Shown here piece by piece: positions 41,217 to 50,991 of a DNA stretch of 64,000 nucleotides. The stretch is taken from assembly GCA_947259925.1 (NCBI GenBank), contig CAMYOG010000005.1, forward strand, positions 88,699 to 152,698. Reading direction: 5' to 3'. The translations under genes were made by a program, and so were the position numbers. Under the pieces are notes generated by a model. The model did not search any database, was not told where the DNA came from, and worked only from the letters and a program-made list of their open reading frames with translations. Positions within the stretch are counted from its first letter, which is position 1. Each line of letters starts with the position of its first letter. Source of the stretch: Thermoanaerobaculia bacterium (lineage in GTDB: Bacteria > Acidobacteriota > Thermoanaerobaculia > Multivoradales > JAHEKO01).

Positions 41217-42299
41217 CTAATCCGTGGCCGGCGCCGCCTGGTGGAGGTGCACGTCCCGCTGCGGGAACGGGATCTTGACACCCTCGGCGTTGAAGCGCTT
41301 GTAGACCTCGCAGTTCAGCTCGTGCAGCACACGGCCGCGCAGGACCGGCCGCTCGACCCATGCGAGTAGCTCGAGATCCAACGAGGAATCGCCGAAGGTC
41401 CGGAAGCGAACTCGCGGCTCCGGGTCGTCGCAGACGTCGGGGTGGCTGGTCGCGATGTCCATCAGGATCGCCTCGACCTGGTCGAGGTCCGAGCCGTAGG
41501 CGACACCGACCTTCACCCGGAGCCGGTGCTTCAGCCATGGGCCGGCCGACTCGTTGGTGATCTTGGCGTTGCCGATCACCGCGTTGGGTACCGTCACTTC
41601 GATGTCGTCGCGGGTCAGCAGGCGCGTACTGCGCAGTCCGATGTCGGTGACCATCCCGCGCTCGCCGCTGTCCAGATTGATGAAGTCACCCTTCTTGTAC
41701 GGGGCGTCGGCGATGATGAAGATGCCGGAGAAGAGGTTGGCGAGCGAGTCCTTGGCGGCGAGACCGAGTGCCAGTCCGAGGACGCCGGCGGAGAGCAGGA
41801 AGCCACCTACGTCGAACGCCCAGGTGATGAGGATGGCGTAGATCGACCCGGTGGCGACGATGATCTTGGCCGCGTTGTCGAGCAGCGCGACCGTACGTGG
41901 CTCGATGAACTCGAAGCGCGACTTGAGGCCGCTCAGCATCTCGAGCACCAGCCGGGCCGCCTTCGACACGAACGACCACCAGATCAGGATGCCGACGGTC
42001 TTGAGCAGGCGGACGCTGATCAGATCCGCCCGGGGTGGTAGCTCGAGCTTGGCGACGGCCAGGCCGATGCCGATCAGCACGACGGTCATGAAGATCGGCC
42101 GGTGCATGAGAGCGACCAGCTTGTTGTCGAAGTCGGTCCGGGTCCGCCGCGCGAGCCGCAGGAAGACGCGGGTGATGATGAGGTCGGTGAGCTTGGCGAT
42201 GAGCAGCGATGCGACGACGATCGCGACCGCCTCCAGGTACGGGTAGCCCTCGAACAGGGACGACACGCGCTCCATGTAGCCGTTCAGAGTCTCCTGCAT
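41217..42299 (-). CDS. MscS-type mechanosensitive channel
   Basis: A 360-residue small-conductance channel. Four or five hydrophobic segments at about 20-195, with the pore-lining TM3-like GFLLSAGVLGLALGLAAKDSLANLFSG, followed by the beta domain entry IADAPYKKGDFINL and the cytoplasmic VDRIGLRSTRL-like segment (here DIGLRSTRLLTRDDIEVTVPN). It opens under membrane tension to release solutes. The ATG at 42299 follows AAGGAGAG at good spacing. It ends 6 nt from the convergent GWxTD gene. Confidence 0.93.
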   Translation of the reverse strand: MQETLNGYMERVSSLFEGYPYLEAVAIVVASLLIAKLTDLIITRVFLRLARRTRTDFDNKLVALMHRPIFMTVVLIGIGLAVAKLELPPRADLISVRLLKTVGILIWWSFVSKAARLVLEMLSGLKSRFEFIEPRTVALLDNAAKIIVATGSIYAILITWAFDVGGFLLSAGVLGLALGLAAKDSLANLFSGIFIIADAPYKKGDFINLDSGERGMVTDIGLRSTRLLTRDDIEVTVPNAVIGNAKITNESAGPWLKHRLRVKVGVAYGSDLDQVEAILMDIATSHPDVCDDPEPRVRFRTFGDSSLDLELLAWVERPVLRGRVLHELNCEVYKRFNAEGVKIPFPQRDVHLHQAAPATD

Positions 42300-42336
42300 C
42301 GGTCTCTCCTTCTTCGACGCGCGAGAATAGCAATCG

Positions 42337-43143
42337 CTACCTCAGAGCGACGACGTAGACCAGCCATCCCTCCTGGTTCTCCTCCGACTCGGTGCGTTGG
42401 TACTCGCCGGTACCGTCGCCGTCGTCGTCGACCTGCTCCCAGTAGACCTCGACGTCGGCGAAGCCGACCTCGGTCAGGACGTCGCGCAGCTCCGGGATCG
42501 TCCATAGCCGCCAGTCGTAGGTGAACGCCCGGTCGAGCCGGCTGCCGTCCTCGAACTCGAAGTGGATGTGGCAGCGGGTCTCGTGGGTAATCGGGTCGAA
42601 GCTCTCCTGCTCCCAGATGTAGACGAAGTCGTCCACGTGGCGCTGCTCCTCGATCGGCACGATCGCCTCGGTACCGCCGTAGAGCTCGAGCACCAGCATG
42701 CCATCGTCGCGCAGCCCGGCGTGGACGGCCTCGAAGTAGGCGAGCAGCTCCGGCCTCTGCTTGAGCACGCAGAAGCTGAAGTTCATGGCGCACACCAGAT
42801 CGACCCGCGGCCGACGAACCTCGCGGACGTCGGCTTGCACCAGCCGGACCCTCTTCGCCATGCTTGCTGTCCCGAGGTTGTGCCGGCGTCCCCACTCGAG
42901 GGTCCGCTCGTCGAGGTCGATCGCCAGGGCGGTCCGCCGCTTGCCGCTCGTCACCCACTCTCGGCTGAGGAGCGCGGTGCCGCAGAAGTCCTCGCGCAGC
43001 GCCCGAGGTCGCCTGCCCCGATGATCCCGGTAGACCCGGTCGAAGAACTCGATATCGCTCTCGGGCGACTGCACCGACGCCTGGTAGAGGAGATGCCGGT
43101 GGGCCTGGGCGGCACGTCGACGGCGGTGCTTGCGTTTGCTCAC
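42337..43143 (-). CDS. Class I SAM-dependent methyltransferase
   Basis: A 268-residue protein. A basic N-terminal 15 residues (MSKRKHRRRRA) precede a Rossmann methyltransferase: motif I LREDFCGTALLS (about 49-60), then ALAIDLDERTLEWGRR (motif II acidic residue), VQADVREVRRP, and a YGGTEAIVP segment. Substrate unknown; the IWEQESFDP and EYQRTESEENQEGW segments are family-like but I cannot name the family. Start is GTG 43143. It lies between the MscS and GspB-like genes on the same strand with small gaps (37 and 51 nt), so co-transcription is possible. Confidence 0.85.
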   Translation of the reverse strand: MSKRKHRRRRAAQAHRHLLYQASVQSPESDIEFFDRVYRDHRGRRPRALREDFCGTALLSREWVTSGKRRTALAIDLDERTLEWGRRHNLGTASMAKRVRLVQADVREVRRPRVDLVCAMNFSFCVLKQRPELLAYFEAVHAGLRDDGMLVLELYGGTEAIVPIEEQRHVDDFVYIWEQESFDPITHETRCHIHFEFEDGSRLDRAFTYDWRLWTIPELRDVLTEVGFADVEVYWEQVDDDGDGTGEYQRTESEENQEGWLVYVVALR

Positions 43144-43194
43144 CCGATGTGCCCCGCCTGATCCCTGATTCGATTCCGAGCGCCCGGCAGAGCG

Positions 43195-44091
43195 CTACTT
43201 GATACGCAGGAGGTAGTGGCCGGCCTGGCCGCGCAGCTCGACATGGCGCGGCTGGATCCCGACCACCGTCATCGCCTCGACGACGTCACCGGGACCGACC
43301 ACCCGGCCGTTGATCAGGGCGAACGGGCGCTCCTCGGACCAGGCGATCCCGCCCAGCTCGATCCTGATCGCGCCCGGGAGCTCGAGTCTGCGCAGCACGC
43401 TCTGCGGCGCCGCGGCGACGTCGGGCTCTGGGGACGGGGGCTCGGAGACCGCCGCCTGGGCCGGCGTGGGGGTCGGAGTGGGGGTCGTCGGCTCCCATTC
43501 GGTACGGACGCGCGAGCCGCGGGTGGGCTCTGGAGAAAGGGGAGAGCCCTCGGGCTCTGGAGAAGGGGGAGCGCCCTCCCCCTTCACCCCCTCCATTGGA
43601 GAGGGTGGGGACTGCTGAATCGTTGACCCGGTGGCGGACTCTGGTGAGAGGCGAGAGCCCTCGGGCTGTGGAGAAGGGGGAGCGCCCTCCGGTTTCACCC
43701 GTGGCTCTGGAGAAGGGGGAGTGCCCTCCGGCATCGCCTCATCCATTGGGCTCCTTCCCGCCGGTGGGGAGGGGGGGGATGGTTGAGGCGAAGAGGGCGG
43801 TGCCATCGGGTCGGGGCCGGGGGTGCCGGCTGTCTGGACCGCCTGGGTCGGCCGGGTCGATGCGACGCCGGTGGCCGCGATCTCGGTGGTGGTGGAGCGG
43901 CGGCCGGCGTAGAAGAGGAGGACTCCGGCGGCGATGACGGCGATCACCAGGCCGGCCCGGAAGAGGTGGGCGGGGCGGATCGCCCGGGCCGTGGGTCGCG
44001 GAGCGCCGGGAAGGGGGATACCGCGCCGGGCGGCGTCCTGGCGGGCGGCCTCCAGTCGCGCCTTCTTGAGCGCCTCGTTGACCAGGCTCAT
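43195..44091 (-). CDS. GspB-like type II secretion accessory protein
   Basis: A 298-residue protein. N-terminal SLVNEALKKARLEAARQD is the conserved cytoplasmic start of GspB/ExeB-like proteins, one TM helix follows (about 44-61, FRAGLVIAVIAAGVLLFY), then a very long Pro/Ser/Glu/Gly-rich linker (about 85-215) and a C-terminal domain of about 70 residues (SVLRRLELPGAIRIELGGIAWSE, FALINGRVVGPGDVVE) that matches the GspB periplasmic domain. Its start overlaps the stop of the ExeA-like ATPase gene by 4 nt (ATGA), the classic exeAB arrangement. The linker is built from five in-frame copies of a 27-nt repeat (43526-43729). No other gsp genes are in view. Confidence 0.82.
   Translation of the reverse strand: MSLVNEALKKARLEAARQDAARRGIPLPGAPRPTARAIRPAHLFRAGLVIAVIAAGVLLFYAGRRSTTTEIAATGVASTRPTQAVQTAGTPGPDPMAPPSSPQPSPPSPPAGRSPMDEAMPEGTPPSPEPRVKPEGAPPSPQPEGSRLSPESATGSTIQQSPPSPMEGVKGEGAPPSPEPEGSPLSPEPTRGSRVRTEWEPTTPTPTPTPAQAAVSEPPSPEPDVAAAPQSVLRRLELPGAIRIELGGIAWSEERPFALINGRVVGPGDVVEAMTVVGIQPRHVELRGQAGHYLLRIK
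43526..43729 (-). repeat. Five in-frame 27-nt repeats in the GspB-like linker
   Basis: Five copies of a 27-nt unit (starting about 43526, 43553, 43636, 43664 and 43703; core GGAGAAGGGGGAG-GCCCTCC on the plus strand) with few mismatches. In the minus-strand protein each gives about 9 codons of the type EGxPPSPEP, so the repeat keeps the frame. Between copies 2 and 3 is a CCTCCATTGGAGAGGGTGGGG stretch able to fold back. The pattern resembles in-frame insertions of palindromic dispersed repeats. Confidence 0.85.
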
Positions 44092-44900
44092 TGGACCCGT
44101 CCCTCCAGCTCGCGGATGGCGCGGCGCACGTGCCGGGCGTTCAGCTGATCGCTCCCCATCACGTAGCCGCACAGGAGGGTCTTGTCGCAGACGGCGTTGA
44201 TCAGGCGCGGCACGCCGCCCGAGTAGCGGTGGATCTTGCGCAGTGCGCCGCGGGCGAACGACGGCCGCGAGTTGGCGCCGGCGATGTGTAGTCGGTGCTG
44301 GATGTAGGCGCCGGTCTCGGCCATCGACAGCGGACCGATGTGGTACCGGACCGTGATCCGCTGGCGTAGCTGGCGCAGGTCCCGCCGGTCGAGCAGGTCG
44401 CGCAGCTCCGGTTGGCCGATCAATACGATCTGCAGGAGCTTGCGCTGGTCGGTCTCGAGGTTCGAGAGCAGCCGCACCTGCTCGAGCAGCTCGGCATCGA
44501 GGTCCTGCGCCTCGTCGATCAGCAGCACGACGTCGTTGCTCTCGCTCAGCTGCTCCAGCAGGTACTCGTTCAAGACCTGGAGATTGCTCATCCGGTCCTG
44601 GCTGTCGGGCGCCAGACCGAGCTCGACCAGGATCAGCCAGAGGAGCTGCTCGCAGGTCAGAAACGGGTTCAGGACCAGGGCGGTCTTGTAGCTCGGGCCC
44701 AGCTGCTCGAGCAGCGCCCGGCAGAGAGTCGTCTTGCCGGCGCCGACCTCGCCGGTGATCTGGATGAACCCCTTGCGCTCCTGGAGTCCGTAGAGCAGGT
44801 GATCGAGCGCCTCGCGGTGCCGCCGGCTCAGGAACAGAAAGCGGGGATCGGGCGTGATGTTGAACGGCGACGCCTGGAACCCGTAGAACTCTTCGTACAT
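44088..44900 (-). CDS. ExeA/GspA-like AAA ATPase
   Basis: A 270-residue ATPase. It starts MYEEFYGFQASPFNITPDP, the family signature of ExeA-like proteins, followed by FLFLSRRHREAL, Walker A GEVGAGKTT (50-58), Walker B VVLLIDEAQDL (123-133) and a SNLETDQRKLLQ sensor segment. With GspB-like proteins it assists insertion of the type II secretion secretin through peptidoglycan. It lacks the C-terminal peptidoglycan-binding domain of full ExeA. The ATG at 44900 has a TAGACT about 32 nt upstream (44938-44933). Coupled to the next gene by a 4-nt overlap. Confidence 0.9.
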   Translation of the reverse strand: MYEEFYGFQASPFNITPDPRFLFLSRRHREALDHLLYGLQERKGFIQITGEVGAGKTTLCRALLEQLGPSYKTALVLNPFLTCEQLLWLILVELGLAPDSQDRMSNLQVLNEYLLEQLSESNDVVLLIDEAQDLDAELLEQVRLLSNLETDQRKLLQIVLIGQPELRDLLDRRDLRQLRQRITVRYHIGPLSMAETGAYIQHRLHIAGANSRPSFARGALRKIHRYSGGVPRLINAVCDKTLLCGYVMGSDQLNARHVRRAIRELEGRVQ

Positions 44901-44962
44901 CTGAACCGACCGCCGAGTCTCACCCGGGAGGGCAGTCTAGCAGCAGCCCGGCCAGGTCGCGA

Positions 44963-45838
44963 TCACGATCTGAGCCCCTCGAGCCGCATGAAGAAATCGT
45001 GCAGCGGCTCGTCGGGGTCGTAGAAATCCAGGAACTCGGCGACCCGCGCCGATTCGGGCCGGCGGCCGGTCAGCCGGACCCACTTGAGGAAGGGCACCAG
45101 GTAGGCGGTCGCCTGCTGCACCTCGAGTCGGAGCAGCTCGACGGTGACCCCGCCCGCGGCCTGGAAGCCGCTGCTTTCGTAGGTCCGGAGCAGCTCCTCC
45201 CGATCGTAGGGAACGCCGCGCAGCTCCACGGACCATTCCGCTCCGTCGTACTCGAACATGGCGTACTGGGCACGTTGATCCCGGTTGAAGGGCAGGCCGA
45301 CCGAGCCGACGTTGACCACCCTGCCGTTGTCGACCGTGCGGTCCATCGCCCGGTGCGTGTGACCGCAGACCAGGAGGCTCTCCTCGACCGAGTCGAGGTG
45401 CCTGGCGAGGTGCTCGTCCGAGGTCCACGGTCCGATGCCGTCGTTGTTGGAGCGCGGACTGCCGTGGACCAGCACCAGGCCGCTCGCGGTCGCGGGGCGC
45501 AGATCGAAGTGCAGCGACTCGATGTACTCGATCGCGCTCGGCTCGAGCTCGGCGGCCATCCACCGCGACGCCGCCCACTCGTCGTCCTGCCACCACTCCT
45601 CGGGCACCTGGCGGCGGATGAAGCCGAGCAGGTAGTCCTCGTGATTGCCGCGCAAGCAGTGCCAGCCGCGCTCGCGGATGGTGGCCACGACCCGGCTGCC
45701 CTCCGGGCCCCGGCCGACCAGATCGCCGCCGACCAGGACCTCGTCGGGTCGCTCCCGGTCGATGTCCTCGAGCGTCGCCCGCAGGGCCGGCATGTTGCCG
45801 TGGATGTCGGCGAGGATGGCGATCTTTCGGGCGCTCAT
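44963..45838 (-). CDS. Metallophosphoesterase
   Basis: A 291-residue calcineurin-like phosphoesterase without a signal peptide. Motifs: ADIHGN (10-15), GGDLVGRG (37-44), RGNHED (63-68), VCGHTHR and VNVGSVG at the end of the catalytic part, so all metal ligands are present; the rest is a C-terminal cap. Related proteins are phosphodiesterases of the YfcE/DevT type with unknown natural substrate. I set the start at 45838 (SARKIAILADIHGN), as longer frames upstream are not conserved. No Shine-Dalgarno is visible. Divergent from the Oar-like receptor gene. Confidence 0.9.
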   Translation of the reverse strand: MSARKIAILADIHGNMPALRATLEDIDRERPDEVLVGGDLVGRGPEGSRVVATIRERGWHCLRGNHEDYLLGFIRRQVPEEWWQDDEWAASRWMAAELEPSAIEYIESLHFDLRPATASGLVLVHGSPRSNNDGIGPWTSDEHLARHLDSVEESLLVCGHTHRAMDRTVDNGRVVNVGSVGLPFNRDQRAQYAMFEYDGAEWSVELRGVPYDREELLRTYESSGFQAAGGVTVELLRLEVQQATAYLVPFLKWVRLTGRRPESARVAEFLDFYDPDEPLHDFFMRLEGLRS

Positions 45839-45936
45839 GTCAGTTGGGGCGCCGGCGGCGCCGGGCGATCGAGGATAGCGTAGCGCCGGAGGGTCGGCGC
45901 AGGCCCCACTGAACGGGGCCGAGCAGAAGATTACGG

Positions 45937-45965
45937 TTGATATGACTCCGCCCTGCCGATACGAT
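45937..45965 (+). promoter_or_regulatory. Promoter of the Oar-like receptor gene
   Basis: TTGATA (45937-45942) and TACGAT (45960-45965) are separated by exactly 17 nt. The leader to the ATG at 46046 is about 75 nt and carries AGGAGG. It lies in the 207-nt divergent gap with the metallophosphoesterase gene; the rest of that gap shows no gene. Confidence 0.7.
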
Positions 45966-46045
45966 CGTTGTGTCCAAACAGCGCGACTCACTGCCCGGAT
46001 AGTGCCGGGGTCATCAGAAACGTGGGATCGAACAGGAGGAAGTCT

Positions 46046-49000
46046 ATGTTTCGACTCAGCCGTGCTCTAAGTGTAGCTGTTCTCGCGATGATTCTGCTGT
46101 CGTCGGGGCTCTATGCCCAGGCTCAGGCGACGACTGGTCTCATCCAGGGAAGGACAACCGACGAGTCGGGTTCGGTGCTGCCCGGGGTCACCGTGACCCT
46201 GACCAACACCGCGACCAACTACGAGAAGATCGTGATCAGCGGTGAGAACGGCGCCTTCCGAGCGCCCCTGATGCCGCTGGGGCCCTATCGGGTTGCCGCG
46301 AGTCTCGAGGGCTTCGCCACCCTGATCCGTGAGGGGCTCGAGCTTCAGCTCGGCGGTCAGATCAACCTCGACCTCGAGATGCAGATCGCCCAGGTGGAGC
46401 AGGAGATCATCGTTACCGGAGCCGCGCCACTGATCGAGACCACTCGCTCGGAGGGCCAGGTGCGGATCGATGATCGCGCGGTCGAGGGTCTCCCCAACGA
46501 CGGCCGCAACTTCCTCGAGTTCGTCAAACTGACCCCGGGTGCGGCCGTCGTCCAAGGGCCCGACGGCGACGAGCTGTCGATCAGCGGCCAGAAGGGCATC
46601 AACAACAACGTCATGATCGACGGCGCCGACTTCAACAACCCGTTCTTCGGCGAGCAGCGCGGCGGTCAGCGCCCCGCGTTCACCTTCAATCAGGACGCGG
46701 TCAAGGAGGTGCTGATCATCACCGACGGTGCGCCGGCGGAGTTCGGCCGCTCTTCGGGCGGCTTCATCAGTGTGGTCACCAAGTCGGGCACCAACGATCT
46801 CAGATGGACCGCCCACGCTTTCTACCAGGATGACGGTCTGTCGGAGAGTCCGAAGCTGCCGGGCGGCGGCCGCGAGCCCGATTTCTCGTTCGATCGCACC
46901 CAGCTCGGCTTCACGCTCGGTGGTCCGCTCAAGGAAGACAAGGCGTTCTTCTTTACGGCCGCCGACGTTCAGAAGAAGGACGAGACCAAGCAGAACGACC
47001 CCAACAGAATCGCCCCGGACGTGGTGGCGTTTCTCGACAGCGTCGGCCTGCCGAACGAGAACGCCCCGATAAGCCGTACCGACGACGCCGACGCCTACCT
47101 GGCCAAGTTCGACTTCCTGGTCAACGAAAGGAACCTGTTGACCGCCCGTTGGGCCTATCACTACTCCCAGAACCTGAACGGCACCTTCGACGTGGACTCC
47201 TGGGGTGTGAGCGCCAACGGAATCGAGACCGACTACGCGCATGGCTACACGATGACCCTGCTCAGCACGATCTCGCCGACGGTGCTGAACGAGTTCCGGG
47301 GGCAGTACGCCAAGGAGTGGCGGCCGCGTCCGTATGGAGGGCCGCAGGTCCCGGATCAGAACCGCCCGTTCCCCGATACCGCCTTCGACTTCGGCGGCGG
47401 CTATCGGGTCGGCATGCCGTTCTTCCTACCGGTCGAGTACGACGACGATCGGCTCCAGCTCAACAATAACGTCTCGTTCCTCAGGGGCGACCACTCGATC
47501 AAGGCGGGTATCGAGGTCAACGAAGTGACCTCGTCCCAGACCTTCATCGGGTTCGCCAACGGCCGCTACATTTTCGACTCGTTCGAGGGTTTCCAGAACT
47601 ATGTCGAGTTCGGGCCGAGCTACGTCCACTGCGACGACGGCACGGCGAGATTCGACGGCGACTGCTCGGCCAACGGTGGTGCCGTCGGCCCACTCATCCT
47701 CTACCTGCAGGCCGCCGGCGTGGGCGACATAGGGGTGGTCGAAGGTGGTACGCAGGGCATCGATCAGACCGAGACCGCGATCTTCATTCAGGACAGCTGG
47801 CAGCCGACGGCCAACCTGACGCTCGACCTCGGGCTGCGCTGGGAGGGTCTCGACAACCCGGACCCAATCACCCCGCCGAGCGAGGTCTTCTTCGCGCCGT
47901 TCATCGGCCAGACCCGCGACTCGCCGCTCGGGCCGCAGAGGTTTCCGTCGGACGGTACGATTCCGGACGACAACGAGCAGTGGCAGCCCCGCTTCGCGCT
48001 CGCCTGGACGCCGAAGGGCAACTCCAACGCGGTGCTCAGGTTCAACTCGGGCCTCTTCCACGCGCGCATTCCGGCGCTGACCCTGGCCGGCCCGCGCAAC
48101 ACCAACGGCAGCGTCACCCAGACTCTCTTCCGGCACAGCTTCTTCAACGATTTCGGTGTCACACCGCCGGAGTGGCCGAACATCCTGGACGTGTCGGGCG
48201 CGGGTGAGCCGGACCACCCGGGCATAGCGGTGTTCGCCTCGGACTTCGAAACTCCGCGTACCTGGTCGACGGCGATCTCGTGGGAGCAGGAACTGATTCC
48301 GGACTACTCGTTCCTGTTCAAGGTCAACTACGCCAAGACCGACCACCTCACGCGGTTCATCAACCGCAACGATCCGATACTCGGGGGCGTATGGAGTACC
48401 GGCCTTGGGGCCGACGGCACCAACGGCGTCGGCGAGATCAGGTCAACGGAGTCGACAGCCAAGAGTCGCTACATAGGCTATACAGTCGGATTCAACAAGC
48501 GCTACTCGAAGAACTTCGCAATGCAGGCGTACTACACGTACTCCGAAGACGAGTCGGACGACGACAACGAGCGCGATCCGTTCACCTACCGCTACGCGAG
48601 CCTGGCGAATCTCGGCGCCGAGTTCGGCCTCTCCGATCGCAATCAGGACCACCGGTTCAACGCCTGGCTGCTCTGGACGGCACCGCACGGCATCGACTTC
48701 AACACCCGGTTCTCGTTTCTGAGCGCCCAGCCGCAGGACATCGCGCCGGACGGCACGCCGGTCAGCGGCTTTCCACAGACCGAGCGCTGCGTACCGTCGC
48801 CGGGTGCTGCTAGCCCGCCTTGCGACCTCGACGCGCAGGTCTTTCGGCGCAATCAGGGTGAGCGGGACAACGAGTTCCTGACGATCGACTTCCGGCTGTC
48901 GAAGAACTTCGACGTAGGTGGCTGGACGATCCAACCGATCATCGATGCTTTCAACATCACCGACGAGGAGAACTTCTTGCGCCCCGAAGTGACCAGCCTG

Positions 49001-49081
49001 ATCTTCAACTTCGACGGCACGATTCGTTCGGGTGGCGGCAGTCCGCGGACGTTCCAGGTCGGCGTGCGCTTCCTCAACTAG
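46046..49081 (+). CDS. Oar-like TonB-dependent receptor with carboxypeptidase-like domain
   Basis: A 1011-residue outer-membrane protein. Signal peptide at 1-24, then a carboxypeptidase-D-regulatory-like domain at about 30-110 (TGLIQGRTTDESGSVLPGVT, LEGFATLIREG), a plug with LPNDGRNFLEFVKL and VMIDGADFNNPFF, and a long beta-barrel ending FQVGVRFLN. This is the type common in Acidobacteriota and Bacteroidota and in Myxococcus Oar, involved in uptake or export of larger substrates. I chose ATG 46046 (after AGGAGG) and not the longer frame at 45968. Its own promoter and terminator make it a single-gene unit. Confidence 0.94.
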   Translation: MFRLSRALSVAVLAMILLSSGLYAQAQATTGLIQGRTTDESGSVLPGVTVTLTNTATNYEKIVISGENGAFRAPLMPLGPYRVAASLEGFATLIREGLELQLGGQINLDLEMQIAQVEQEIIVTGAAPLIETTRSEGQVRIDDRAVEGLPNDGRNFLEFVKLTPGAAVVQGPDGDELSISGQKGINNNVMIDGADFNNPFFGEQRGGQRPAFTFNQDAVKEVLIITDGAPAEFGRSSGGFISVVTKSGTNDLRWTAHAFYQDDGLSESPKLPGGGREPDFSFDRTQLGFTLGGPLKEDKAFFFTAADVQKKDETKQNDPNRIAPDVVAFLDSVGLPNENAPISRTDDADAYLAKFDFLVNERNLLTARWAYHYSQNLNGTFDVDSWGVSANGIETDYAHGYTMTLLSTISPTVLNEFRGQYAKEWRPRPYGGPQVPDQNRPFPDTAFDFGGGYRVGMPFFLPVEYDDDRLQLNNNVSFLRGDHSIKAGIEVNEVTSSQTFIGFANGRYIFDSFEGFQNYVEFGPSYVHCDDGTARFDGDCSANGGAVGPLILYLQAAGVGDIGVVEGGTQGIDQTETAIFIQDSWQPTANLTLDLGLRWEGLDNPDPITPPSEVFFAPFIGQTRDSPLGPQRFPSDGTIPDDNEQWQPRFALAWTPKGNSNAVLRFNSGLFHARIPALTLAGPRNTNGSVTQTLFRHSFFNDFGVTPPEWPNILDVSGAGEPDHPGIAVFASDFETPRTWSTAISWEQELIPDYSFLFKVNYAKTDHLTRFINRNDPILGGVWSTGLGADGTNGVGEIRSTESTAKSRYIGYTVGFNKRYSKNFAMQAYYTYSEDESDDDNERDPFTYRYASLANLGAEFGLSDRNQDHRFNAWLLWTAPHGIDFNTRFSFLSAQPQDIAPDGTPVSGFPQTERCVPSPGAASPPCDLDAQVFRRNQGERDNEFLTIDFRLSKNFDVGGWTIQPIIDAFNITDEENFLRPEVTSLIFNFDGTIRSGGGSPRTFQVGVRFLN

Positions 49082-49107
49082 CGTCGGAGCCTCTCTGGCT
49101 ATCTCGA

Positions 49108-49135
49108 GGCGCCGCCCGTGGGCGGCGCCTTTTTC
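49108..49135 (+). terminator. Intrinsic terminator after the Oar-like receptor gene
   Basis: Nine-bp perfect arms (GGCGCCGCC / GGCGGCGCC) with a short loop and TTTTT (49130-49134) follow the receptor stop by 26 nt. The next gene, an FG-GAP lipoprotein, starts only about 10-20 nt further on. Confidence 0.9.
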
Positions 49136-49153
49136 TTGCTTCTGGTGGATGAC

Positions 49154-50830
<1,677 letters not shown>

Positions 50831-50991
50831 CTATTTCACTCTACGAGCCGAAATTCCGGCGGTTTGCGCCGCTTCTTGCTACGGCAAGCGCCGCTTTCTG
50901 AGCTGAGAAAACCTGGGTAACTTCTTTGTTTGCATATGCTTGAGTTATAGTTGCCGAGGGCGGCACGGTCGTTGCTCTCCTGATCGCCGTC

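Noticed and set aside
43526..43729. CRISPR-like array from the repeat spacing in the GspB-like gene
   Set aside because: Units are coding, unevenly spaced, in frame with a proline-rich linker, and no cas gene is present.
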